This document shows, one piece after another, positions 13,664-21,308 of a stretch of DNA of 43,338 nucleotides. The stretch's first letter is position 1. Each line of letters opens with the position of its first letter. The stretch comes from a virus: IMG/VR virus record IMGVR_UViG_3300032093_000261, positions 1-43,338 of that record, one strand, 5' to 3'. A program made the position numbers and the translations under genes. The notes beneath the pieces were generated by a model. It was not told the DNA's origin, searched no databases, and worked only from the letters and a program-made list of their open reading frames with translations.

Positions 13664-13708
13664 GCTACTAAAGCTGGTATAGCTACTAAAGCTGATAACG
13701 CTATTAAC
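13664..13708. repeat. 18-bp tandem repeat (GCTACTAAAGCTG core)
   Basis: GCTACTAAAGCTG occurs at 13664 and 13682, and a partial GCTATTAAC lies at 13700, keeping an exact 18-bp period. It is adjacent to the C-rich stretch. It could be an initiator or activator binding array for late transcription or replication. Confidence 0.6.
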
Positions 13709-13817
13709 CCCTTCCACCGCCAGGATAACTCAACAGACCTTGACCACGATAACCAACACAAGCTAAACTCAACTTGCCAATTCATTTCAAACATTTCTAC
13801 TCACTGGAAATACACCG

Positions 13818-13845
13818 CCGCGCGACCCCCCTTGCGCGGTTTTTT
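13818..13845 (+). terminator. Intrinsic terminator just before the late genes
   Basis: CCGCGC (13818-13823) pairs with GCGCGG (13834-13839) around a 10-nt loop, followed by six T. It lies 80 bp upstream of the first late start codon, so late transcripts from farther left must read through it. Confidence 0.8.
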
Positions 13846-13860
13846 ATTGATGACTATACT
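13832..13860 (+). promoter_or_regulatory. Possible late promoter overlapping the terminator
   Basis: A -35-like TTGCGC (13832-13837) and a good -10 TATACT (13855-13860) are 17 bp apart. It is the only reasonable promoter match between the last terminator and the first late gene. The weak -35 makes it tentative. Confidence 0.25.
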
Positions 13861-13924
13861 TTTGGAAGCGAGCCAAATCATACACAAGCAACTTGAGTAT
13901 CAGCGTGGAAAGGTAATATCGTCA

Positions 13925-14581
13925 ATGAAAAGAACCGAAGATAAGTACGAAGTAACCGTCAGAGGCCAGTATTACAACAACGTCAACGGCGTTAAGGGCC
14001 AGAAGAACTACGAATTTACTATGATTCTTGGTGAATCCGCCCGAAAACAGGGATTTCTGTCCGTTATCCGCAAGAATTACCTAGACGACATCCTGCGGAA
14101 CAAGCACGAGGATTATAAGCGGTTTCGTACCCACGAGATTATTAGCGTGGTCAACGTCAAGTATCGTGACCAGCCTATCAATGAAATCGGCCTGATGAAT
14201 CGCAAGCAGTTAGTGGCTTTCATCCGTTCCAAAAAACTAGGAATCAACCCAGCGCTCTATCCTACGGCTGCGGATCTCCGAGCAGCTCTCATCAACTACA
14301 AAGACAACAAGACACAGTTCCTTAAAGTGCAGGAACACAAGCATAAGCGGATGGCACCCACCCTCCAGATTAACAAGTCCTTTGTGGAGGACAACCCTGA
14401 ACTGGCAAAGCTAATTGGCAAGGACACCGATTACGCTCCCAACGAGCCAACCCCTGAAGAAGACGATGGTTTTGGTGAATCAGTCCCCAATTCCATCGAT
14501 TTTGGGCCAAAAATGCAGACCATCAGCAACGATGACGAAGATGATTTCGACATGTCTGAGAGCGATTTGGACGGGTTATAA
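13925..14581 (+). CDS. First late-arm protein, hypothetical, 218 aa
   Basis: The chosen start is ATG 13925 (MKRTEDKYEVTVRGQYYNN), preceded by GGAAAGG about 11 nt away; upstream in-frame starts fall in or against the terminator at 13818-13845. The N-terminal two thirds are alpha/beta and basic (KYEVTVRGQYYNNVNGVKGQ... YRDQPINEIGLMNRKQLVAF); the C-terminus is long, acidic and probably disordered (EDDGFGESVPNSID... DDEDDFDMSESDLDGL). The final DLDGL resembles the tails of the replication proteins and of the next gene. Its place directly before the terminase genes suggests a DNA-packaging or late-regulation role, but no family is recognised. Confidence 0.65.
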   Translation: MKRTEDKYEVTVRGQYYNNVNGVKGQKNYEFTMILGESARKQGFLSVIRKNYLDDILRNKHEDYKRFRTHEIISVVNVKYRDQPINEIGLMNRKQLVAFIRSKKLGINPALYPTAADLRAALINYKDNKTQFLKVQEHKHKRMAPTLQINKSFVEDNPELAKLIGKDTDYAPNEPTPEEDDGFGESVPNSIDFGPKMQTISNDDEDDFDMSESDLDGL

Positions 14582-14584
14582 GCC

Positions 14585-15067
14585 ATGAAAGTAACGGGTG
14601 GACGCTACATGCGCTGGGAGAATAACCTCCCAGTCCCAGAATACACACCGCCTGTAACTAAAGAGGCGGTGAATCAGATGTCGTTGACGGCGTTATCCCT
14701 CCCTTATGAGGGGGAATACGATCCCGTGTCTGATTCGTATGTCGTCGAACCGGAGTTCGAAGGCCGTACTAACCTGGAAGTAGCGTTCATTCGGCGGGCA
14801 AGGAAAGCGGCAGGCGGGGACTCCAAAGAATTGGATGCCCTGCTTGACCGTGTACTGGGCAAACCCAAACAGTCTACCGAAACTGTCCAGATGCGAATGT
14901 CCTATACCCAGTATCTTGACTTCCTTGCGGAGAAGGATGCCCAGGATACCAGCACAGGCGACCCGTGGGACGACGAAAACATCAAACAGATACCTTCATC
15001 CCCATCCAGCATTTTCGACCCCATTGACGAAGACCTGGAAGAGGAAGACCTACTAGCGGGATTGTAA
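14585..15067 (+). CDS. Probable terminase small subunit
   Basis: A 160-residue protein immediately upstream of the large terminase (2-bp gap). The central EFEGRTNLEVAFIRRARKAAGGD... LLDRVLGKPKQSTETVQM stretch resembles the helical segment of phage small terminases that recognise the packaging site, and position supports this. Residues 55-75 are acidic, and the C-terminus is an acidic tail ending EEEDLLAGL. Small terminases are poorly conserved, so the call rests mainly on synteny. Confidence 0.5.
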   Translation: MKVTGGRYMRWENNLPVPEYTPPVTKEAVNQMSLTALSLPYEGEYDPVSDSYVVEPEFEGRTNLEVAFIRRARKAAGGDSKELDALLDRVLGKPKQSTETVQMRMSYTQYLDFLAEKDAQDTSTGDPWDDENIKQIPSSPSSIFDPIDEDLEEEDLLAGL

Positions 15068-15069
15068 CG

Positions 15070-16704
15070 ATGAGCCAAAACCCACCCCTATCCGACCAGC
15101 AGCGTCGGATTCACGCAAAGCTGCAAAGCAACCTCAAGTACTTCTGTGCGCGAGCGGTATTCATTAAGGCCAAAGCGGGCGGTATGATTCCGTTTATCTG
15201 GAACAAGGCGCAGCAATACCTGCATGACCGGATCGAAGACCAGCTTCGACGCACCGGGATGGTACGAATGGCGATCATTAAAGGCCGTCAACAAGGTATC
15301 TCTACCTACTTACAGAACCGAATTTACCATAAGACAACCCGAAATAAGGGGCTTAACGCCTTTACATTGTCTCACCATGCCACTACAACCGAGACACTGT
15401 ACCAGATTATGGAGAAGACCCATGAGAACTGCCCAGGTGAAATCAAGCCGCAGGCCACTACGAACAACCGTAGACAGATGCGTTTCGAGAACGGTAGCCA
15501 GTACACTGTGGGTACTGCTGGTTCTGGCGCTATCGGACGGGGTGAAACGAACCAGCTATTCCACGGATCAGAAGTCGCTTTCTACGAGAATACCGACGAT
15601 ATCCAAACAGGGGTTATGCAAACGGTTGCCGATGTACCTGGGACAGAGGTGTACCTTGAGTCTACTGCCAACGGGATCGGTAATTACTTTCACAAAGTAT
15701 GTATGGATGCCTTGGAGGGCAAGGGTTCTTTCGAAATAGTTTTCATCCCGTGGTACTGGCAGGACGAGTATAGGCTTCGGATCCAAGACCATGAGCGGGA
15801 AGACTTCCAGTTGACTGATGAAGAAGTCACCCTCATGGAGCTTTACGGCCTGGATGAGGAGCAAATCAATTGGCGCAGAAACAAAATCAGCTTTTTTAAG
15901 AGCGAGTGGAAATTCAAACAAGAGTATCCGTTTACTGTTCGAGAAGCGTTTCAGTCCAGCGGTATCAGTCTCATCGATCCTGAATCTGTAACCAAGGCGC
16001 GGAAATCCACCCTAAAAGATAGCTCAAAGCCAATTGTTATTGGTGCAGACCCCGCCCGAAAAGGTGACCGGACGGTACTCACAATCCGCCAAGGACGCCA
16101 TATACTCAAGATTATCAAGTATACGGAGATGGATGAGATGCGATTGGCGGGGATTCTCGCCAAACTCATCGACCAATATAACGCTGCCAAGTGTTTTGTG
16201 GACGTGGCGATGGGCTATGGAACCATCGACAGGTTGCATGAGATGGGGTACGCCGATATCGTGACCGGAGTTCACTTCGGTGAAAAGCCCATCAATGATG
16301 AGGTTTACTACAACAAAAGGGCTGAAATGGCAGGCGATTTCAGGGATTGGCTCAACACCCCAGGCGGCACCAACATCCCCGACGACGAGGAAGTGGAGGT
16401 GGATTACCTCGCTATCCCTGATTTCAAGACAACAAGCAATAACTTGCTTCAACTGGAGAGTAAGGATAACATTAAGAAAAAGTTCGGAAAGTCCCCCGAT
16501 ATCTTTGATGCGACGATTCTTACCTTCGCATACCCAGTCAGGTCTGAAGGAAGCGGGCATCGCAAGCAGAAATACACGGAGAACACAAAGCGTGGCTCTG
16601 TCCTGAAGGCCAGACGAACACAAGTTACAAACACTCCACCCCCGTTGGATGACGACTATCGAACAGACAAGTGGAGTAGCACGACAAAGAGGTTACGACG
16701 ATGA
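15070..16704 (+). CDS. Terminase large subunit
   Basis: A 544-residue packaging motor. The ATPase has a Walker A-like IIKGRQQGIST (about 69-79), the acidic GSEVAFYEN in place of Walker B (E168), and ESTANG motif III at 197-202. The nuclease domain begins near 320 with VIGADPARKGDRT (D327), then CFVDVAMGYGTIDRLHEMG (D378) and a late SPDIFDATILTFA acidic motif. It cuts concatemers and drives DNA into the prohead with the portal. Its stop overlaps the next gene's ATG (ATGA). Confidence 0.92.
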   Translation: MSQNPPLSDQQRRIHAKLQSNLKYFCARAVFIKAKAGGMIPFIWNKAQQYLHDRIEDQLRRTGMVRMAIIKGRQQGISTYLQNRIYHKTTRNKGLNAFTLSHHATTTETLYQIMEKTHENCPGEIKPQATTNNRRQMRFENGSQYTVGTAGSGAIGRGETNQLFHGSEVAFYENTDDIQTGVMQTVADVPGTEVYLESTANGIGNYFHKVCMDALEGKGSFEIVFIPWYWQDEYRLRIQDHEREDFQLTDEEVTLMELYGLDEEQINWRRNKISFFKSEWKFKQEYPFTVREAFQSSGISLIDPESVTKARKSTLKDSSKPIVIGADPARKGDRTVLTIRQGRHILKIIKYTEMDEMRLAGILAKLIDQYNAAKCFVDVAMGYGTIDRLHEMGYADIVTGVHFGEKPINDEVYYNKRAEMAGDFRDWLNTPGGTNIPDDEEVEVDYLAIPDFKTTSNNLLQLESKDNIKKKFGKSPDIFDATILTFAYPVRSEGSGHRKQKYTENTKRGSVLKARRTQVTNTPPPLDDDYRTDKWSSTTKRLRR

Positions 16705-16955
16705 CGGGTATGGAAGCATTAGCTATCGCAGGCATTGCGTCTGCTATCGCGGGAGGCACTACGTCTATTGTGCAGGCGAGCCGGAAGCCCCCAAAAGTTA
16801 CACCACAACAAACACTTCAACCCCAAGCGCCGTCCATTTTAGAAGATACGAAGCTGAAGCCGGGGCAAAAAACAAATCTAATCAACACCTCGCCGCAGGG
16901 CGTGTTAAGTGGCGATACCGCATCCACGGGTCGCAATCGATTGCTGGGAGGATAG
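16701..16955 (+). CDS. Small hydrophobic protein between terminase and portal, 84 aa
   Basis: Begins MTGMEALAIAGIASAIAGGTTSIVQASRK: one short hydrophobic Ala/Gly/Ile helix followed by a Pro/Gln-rich polar tail. The start overlaps the terminase stop. Small proteins of this kind occupy the same slot in many podoviruses; their role is unknown, and a minor virion component is possible. Confidence 0.6.
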   Translation: MTGMEALAIAGIASAIAGGTTSIVQASRKPPKVTPQQTLQPQAPSILEDTKLKPGQKTNLINTSPQGVLSGDTASTGRNRLLGG

Positions 16956-16959
16956 TCCA

Positions 16960-17130
16960 ATGGGTGGTCAAAAAGCGGCAGTAGACAGCAAAGTGCAACA
17001 AGCAGTGCAGCCGAAAAAAGAGCCAGAGAAGAAAACCGCCAGAGGCGGATTCTTCGGCGCACAACCAGATAGCACACCCAATCTGCTAGGCGAGGCAAAT
17101 TCCCGCAGGGCAACCTTCTTGGGGTATTAA
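16960..17130 (+). CDS. Small basic protein upstream of portal, 56 aa
   Basis: ATG 16960 has GGGAGGA 7 nt upstream, a near-perfect ribosome-binding site; the longer frame from 16909 is not supported. The product MGGQKAAVDSKVQQAVQPKKEPEKK... is Lys/Gln-rich with a Gly/Phe turn (RGGFFGAQPDS) and ends ATFLGY. It lies in the conserved terminase-portal gap with its hydrophobic partner and may be a minor head or ejection component. No family is recognised. Confidence 0.6.
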   Translation: MGGQKAAVDSKVQQAVQPKKEPEKKTARGGFFGAQPDSTPNLLGEANSRRATFLGY

Positions 17131-17137
17131 GACGATT

Positions 17138-18883
17138 ATGAAAAAAGCTCGGATGATCCTTGACCGTCACAAGGAAATGAAGACGGAGAAGCAGCCTTGG
17201 CTCAACCTCTATCAGTTGTTGGGTGAATACATCATGACGCGCAAACAGCACTTCACGTCTAACGTGAATCCGGGCGAAATGCAGAACGACAAGATTTTTG
17301 ATGACACTGCGCCCAACGCCGTCCATCTTATGGCCGCTTCATTGATTGGTGCATTGTGGCCCAATGGCCCGAAGACCTTTCAAATATCCATGCCCTTCGG
17401 TTTAGAGCGTGAAGTAGGCGATACTGAGGAGTGTAAACAGTACTACCAGTTCGTTACCAAGCGCATGGCCGAGTTCATGGATAACCCCAAAGCTGGGCTA
17501 GTAACCAGTCTGGAAGAGTATATGCTTGACCAGGGAGCGTTCGGTATCAGCGGTATCGGTACGTTTGAGCAGGATGACCCGGAAGTGCCGGTCATCTACA
17601 AAGCTGTGGACGCTAAGAATGTCACTATCGATGAGGGGCCAAACGGCTTTGTAGACACTGTATACATCGAAAAAGAGTTTACTTTAAGGCAGGCAGTCGT
17701 AGAATACGGCTACGATGCACTATCTAAAGCCCGTCAGGAAGCTTACGAGAAGGGTGATTTTAAGTGTAAAGTTAAGGTATTACACGCAATTCAGCCTCGT
17801 ATTGAACGCGACCCGTTCGGATTCGGCAACGCTGATATGCCCTACGCTAGTATCCATATTGACGTTGAGAATGAAAAGATCCTGAGAGAGTCCGGTTATA
17901 CTGAGATGCCGGTAAACGTAACCCGTTTCTGGAAAGCTATGGGCGAGAAGTATGGCAGAAGTCCTGGAATGAATGCCTTACCTTCAATTCTTGAAGCGAA
18001 TGCAATTCGTGAAGCGACTATACTTGCGGTCGAGAAAAACCTTGACCCGCCGCTAATCGTGCTGGACGATGGTTCGCTGGGTGGCGGCACCATCAACACC
18101 AGTGCTGGAGCTATTAACGTGTTCAGCGTATCCGGGCGTTTAGGCAGTATGGGGGCCAAGCCTGTTGAGCCGATGCTTATTGTGGGCGAACTCCAGTCCA
18201 GCTACGCCAGATTGACTGAGTTGATGGAAATTATCAAGAACCACTTCTTCCAAGACCGATTGATGGACTTAAACAACGAGACACGTATGACTCTCGGGGA
18301 AGCTAACATCCGCAATAACCTGCGTGGACAGACTTTAAACACCATCTATACCCGGCAGATTACGGAACTGTTCGTTCCGATGATTGAGCGTACCTTCAAT
18401 ATCCTTTTACGGAAAGGATTCCTGGGGGTTATCAAAGGTTCTGTTGAAGAGATGATGCTGCTCGACGAGGGTATCATCCCTATCTACATCCCGGATGCCA
18501 TCGCTGACAGGATGCTGAAAGGCCAGGAAGTCTACAAAATCACGTTTGTCAGCCCTGCTATTCGGATCATGCAGACCGAAGAACTCACTGGTATCCAGCA
18601 AACCCTCCAGACGGCGGTTGAGGTGGCCGGAGTGAAGCCGGAAATCCTAGATAACATCGACATGGATTACATCATCAAACGTGTCGCAGAACTGACAGGA
18701 GCGCCCAGGGAAACCATCGTGAGCGCAGAAGTTGTTCAGAAATTCCGTAAAGCGCGAGCAGAACAACAACAGGCCATGATGGAAGCGGAAGCGCAGCGCC
18801 AGGGTTCCGAGACTGCGCGGAACATGGGGCAAGCAGTACAGCACGTATCGCAAGCGCAGGGAGGACAAAAAGGAGCAGCGTAA
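17138..18883 (+). CDS. Portal (head-to-tail connector) protein
   Basis: A 581-residue protein of the podovirus head-to-tail connecting family. The typical opening is ILDRHKEMKTEKQPWLNLYQLLGEYI, followed by DDTAPNAVHLMAASLIGALWPNG, the helical EYMLDQGAFGISGIGTFE wing and the NAIREATILAVEKNLDPPLIV core. A long C-terminal helix is rich in Gln, Ala and Met (about 525-575), like the portal barrel. Twelve copies would form the packaging vertex and the tail-attachment site. Confidence 0.92.
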   Translation: MKKARMILDRHKEMKTEKQPWLNLYQLLGEYIMTRKQHFTSNVNPGEMQNDKIFDDTAPNAVHLMAASLIGALWPNGPKTFQISMPFGLEREVGDTEECKQYYQFVTKRMAEFMDNPKAGLVTSLEEYMLDQGAFGISGIGTFEQDDPEVPVIYKAVDAKNVTIDEGPNGFVDTVYIEKEFTLRQAVVEYGYDALSKARQEAYEKGDFKCKVKVLHAIQPRIERDPFGFGNADMPYASIHIDVENEKILRESGYTEMPVNVTRFWKAMGEKYGRSPGMNALPSILEANAIREATILAVEKNLDPPLIVLDDGSLGGGTINTSAGAINVFSVSGRLGSMGAKPVEPMLIVGELQSSYARLTELMEIIKNHFFQDRLMDLNNETRMTLGEANIRNNLRGQTLNTIYTRQITELFVPMIERTFNILLRKGFLGVIKGSVEEMMLLDEGIIPIYIPDAIADRMLKGQEVYKITFVSPAIRIMQTEELTGIQQTLQTAVEVAGVKPEILDNIDMDYIIKRVAELTGAPRETIVSAEVVQKFRKARAEQQQAMMEAEAQRQGSETARNMGQAVQHVSQAQGGQKGAA

Positions 18884-18888
18884 ATTAG

Positions 18889-19170
18889 ATGGATCAGCGA
18901 ACCAAGGACAGTAATAGAGCGATTGAAGAAGCCCAAACCGAGTTTCTGCGGGCGGTTAAAGCGGTAAGTAAGTCAGACGATGGTGTAGTGGTGCTACGCC
19001 ATCTGATGATGATGTGCGGTTTTAAAGATCCCAGCATCACAGCCAACCCCAACACAGGGGAGATCAACACCTGGGCAACGAATTACAACGAAGCTCGCCG
19101 GAACTTATGGCTGGAGTTCAGGAAGTTAATCCCCAAAGGTCAGCGTAATCGTATTGAGATGGATCTATAG
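18889..19170 (+). CDS. Bbp19-like phage protein
   Basis: A 93-residue helical protein between portal and scaffold, with the pattern of the Bbp19 family of BPP-1-type podoviruses: FLRAVKAVSKSDDGVVVLRHLMMMCGF and NTGEINTWATNYNEARRNLWLEFRKLI. The function is not established; it may be a head-assembly factor. The position matches related phages. Confidence 0.75.
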   Translation: MDQRTKDSNRAIEEAQTEFLRAVKAVSKSDDGVVVLRHLMMMCGFKDPSITANPNTGEINTWATNYNEARRNLWLEFRKLIPKGQRNRIEMDL

Positions 19171-19178
19171 GAGTTATC

Positions 19179-20192
19179 ATGTTTTATGAAATCACAGCTA
19201 AACGCAGAAGAACACGATTTTCTGTACGGAACTTCTTCGCATGGAACGGCGAAGGAGATGGCGGAGCTGCGGGCAGCTCTACGAATACTACGGTTAGTGT
19301 CACGCCACCCGATGATACTGCACCCAAGTCTGTTAGTGCCGAGTTTACTCCCCCTTCTAATACTGGCGATACTAACGCTAGCGGTAGTATTGACTGGGGT
19401 AACGTAGTCCCACAAGACTTACGGGATAAGCCATATATCCAGAACATCCTGAAAAACAGCGATCCCGGTGCTGAACTGTTTAAACAGTTTGATGGGTTGC
19501 AGAAAAAGCTGGGTGAGCGCCCAACGGGAGTGCCTACACCGGAGTCCTCAGATGAAGACTGGGACAAGTTTTACGAGGGGTTACGCCCTGAGAAAGCCGA
19601 GGATTACGAGATTAAGCCCCTAGACCTTGGTGACGAAGGCAAAGAAATCGCAGAGTTCGTCAACGGTTTCAGGGACGAAGAGTTCTTAAAAACTGTCACT
19701 GCGCTAGCGCACAAACATAAGCTACCTAAGAAACTGTTTGAGGGCTTCGCGCAGGATTACGACAAACTGTTTATCGATAAGTTCGGCGCGGAGTTCAAAG
19801 CTGGCGCAGAAGCAAGAAAACAGATGGACTTGGATTTCGACAAGCTGAGTGCTGAAGAGTTTGGCGCAGACGTAGATAAAGAGCTTGCCAGTCAGAAAGC
19901 GTTCTTAAACACGGTTGTTTCAGCTAACGCAAAGAAGTATATCTCGTCTCTCAGTAACGAAGCGCTTATTGTACTAGCCAGTGCGATGAAAGGGGTGCGT
20001 AGCAAGTTTGTCAAAGAGGACACGCTAGCGAACAGCGGCCACAGTGCGGCTCCTATGTCTAAGGAAGAGATAAGTGCGGAAGGTCGCAAGCTAATGACAC
20101 ACCCCGCCTACCGAAACACAATGCACCCGGAGCATGAGTCGATCAAGCAACAGGTAGACGCTCTCTACGACCAGCTCCGCACCAAAAAATAA
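19179..20192 (+). CDS. Capsid scaffold protein
   Basis: A 337-residue, strongly acidic, helical protein directly upstream of the major capsid gene. After a basic N-terminus and a low-complexity linker (GAAGSSTNTTVSVTPPDD) comes a region with IDWGNVVPQDLRDKPYIQNI and a helix-rich DEDWDKFYEGLRPEKAEDYEI core, typical of podovirus scaffolds, and a basic Lys end (DQLRTKK) of the kind used to bind capsid protein. ATG 19179 follows TATAGGAG. A 186-bp structured gap separates it from the capsid gene. Confidence 0.85.
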   Translation: MFYEITAKRRRTRFSVRNFFAWNGEGDGGAAGSSTNTTVSVTPPDDTAPKSVSAEFTPPSNTGDTNASGSIDWGNVVPQDLRDKPYIQNILKNSDPGAELFKQFDGLQKKLGERPTGVPTPESSDEDWDKFYEGLRPEKAEDYEIKPLDLGDEGKEIAEFVNGFRDEEFLKTVTALAHKHKLPKKLFEGFAQDYDKLFIDKFGAEFKAGAEARKQMDLDFDKLSAEEFGADVDKELASQKAFLNTVVSANAKKYISSLSNEALIVLASAMKGVRSKFVKEDTLANSGHSAAPMSKEEISAEGRKLMTHPAYRNTMHPEHESIKQQVDALYDQLRTKK

Positions 20193-20199
20193 CCTTGCA

Positions 20200-20331
20200 C
20201 TAACGGACGCTCAGCCTTATAATCGTCGATAACTGCTGAAAGACAGGTAGCACCCAGCTAAATCGGTGTCTGTCTATGAGGGTGATACCCCTCCGAGCAG
20301 CCCAGCGATAAGGGTTAGGGCGTCCGTTTAG
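20200..20331 (+). ncRNA. Candidate structured RNA between scaffold and capsid genes
   Basis: Nested complementarity defines five helices. P1: AACGGACGC 20202-20210 with 20320-20328 (9 bp, possibly extended). P2: CCTTAT 20215-20220 with 20308-20313. P3: CTGCT 20233-20237 with 20296-20300. Two hairpins branch inside P3. P4 pairs 20241-20246 with 20270-20275 and 20251-20254 with 20265-20268; P5 pairs 20278-20282 with 20289-20293. P3, P4 and P5 make a three-way junction with 2-3 nt linkers. No ORF explains the region. It could stabilise or process the capsid mRNA, or be a packaging-type RNA; no known family was recognised. Confidence 0.65.
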
Positions 20332-20378
20332 GGTAGCGTTCGGAAAGTGTAAGCGTTTGAATATAGGAGTCACTTGCC

Positions 20379-21272
20379 GTGGCTGTAATGGATACTATTG
20401 ATCAGCATTTGATCACCCAATTCTCCGACAACATGCACGTTCGCGCCCAGCAAATTACTGCTCGGTTGCGCCCCTACGTGATGATCCGTAAGATGGAAGG
20501 CGAGTTCTTCGCTTACGATGGTCTGGGAACCGTAGAAGCCCGTGAAATCAACGGTCGCTTCCAGGATGTCGAGTTCGACGATATCGAACACTTCCGGCGT
20601 CAGATCCGCAAGCGGCGCTTTGTCGTCACTCTGCCTGTTGACCGGAACGATGTTGAGTCGAAACTCAAAGACCCCAACAGCGATTACGCCGATGCTTGCG
20701 TCAGAGCTATGGAACGCCGGTTCGACCGGGTTGTTACTGAAGCTATGTTCGCAGACGTTAAAACTGGTCGCGACTTCGAGAACACCATTACTGCCGCCAA
20801 CGATGGCGTCTTGACTGTGGATGCTACCGCAGGCTTGACCTATGAGAAGCTGCTGGAAATCCACGAGAACTTCATCGACAACGAAGTAGGCAATGATATG
20901 CCCACCAAGCTGGTGATGGGTATCACTGGTGGCGAACACACCGATTTGATGTCTGAGTTGGAGCTGACCTCCGGCGATTACAGCCGTCAGTACGTTGTGG
21001 ACTCCGGCACCATCCAGAAAGCCGTAGGCATCAACATGGTGAAGTTCGCTGGCGATGCCAACGTACCCATCATCCCTGTGTTGGCTGGCGTTCGTCAAGG
21101 CTTCGTAATGGCCGAAGGCGCTATCTGCGTAGGCGTTGCCCGCACCTGGGATATCAAAATCCAGGAGCGTACCGACAAGTACGACACCACTCAGATCCAG
21201 ATCACTGGCGTACTGGGCGCTGTCCGTACTGAAGGCAAGCTGATCCAGAAGGTGACGACCACCGCCGCCTAG
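20379..21272 (+). CDS. Major capsid protein
   Basis: A 297-residue HK97-type shell protein of the podovirus/BPP-1 kind. It opens MAVMDTIDQHLITQFSDNMHVRAQQ, then has the acidic-basic E-loop region with FDDIEHFRRQIRKRRFVVTLPVDRNDV, and later the GITGGEHTDLMSELELTSGDYSRQYVVDSGTI spine. GTG 20379 is used, 8 nt after TAGGAGT. Its initiation region is nearly repeated ahead of the next gene. The leader contains the structured RNA. Confidence 0.9.
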   Translation: MAVMDTIDQHLITQFSDNMHVRAQQITARLRPYVMIRKMEGEFFAYDGLGTVEAREINGRFQDVEFDDIEHFRRQIRKRRFVVTLPVDRNDVESKLKDPNSDYADACVRAMERRFDRVVTEAMFADVKTGRDFENTITAANDGVLTVDATAGLTYEKLLEIHENFIDNEVGNDMPTKLVMGITGGEHTDLMSELELTSGDYSRQYVVDSGTIQKAVGINMVKFAGDANVPIIPVLAGVRQGFVMAEGAICVGVARTWDIKIQERTDKYDTTQIQITGVLGAVRTEGKLIQKVTTTAA

Positions 21273-21308
21273 TTGTTGTAGCAGAACTCAAGTATAGGAG
21301 TCACGACC

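Larger units (their letters stand above)
13006..13924. other. Divergent control region between early and late arms
   Basis: About 0.9 kb without a credible gene. It separates the leftward early arm from the rightward late arm. From left to right it holds an AT-rich promoter zone for the early genes, a 9-bp tandem repeat (13396-13431), three dyad elements at 34-bp spacing (13461-13543), a plus-strand terminator (13545-13569), a strongly C-rich and G-poor stretch (about 13560-13640), an 18-bp tandem repeat (13664-13708) and a second plus-strand terminator (13818-13845). The combination suggests the replication origin and the early/late switch. Confidence 0.6.

Noticed and set aside
16024-16623. 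Minus-strand frame of 199 aa in the terminase gene
   Set aside because: Antisense to the conserved nuclease domain, with no start signal or context.
20200-20331. tRNA, group I intron or hammerhead in the scaffold-capsid gap
   Set aside because: No CCA-type acceptor or T-loop, no conserved intron core, and no CUGAUGA/GAAA core were found.
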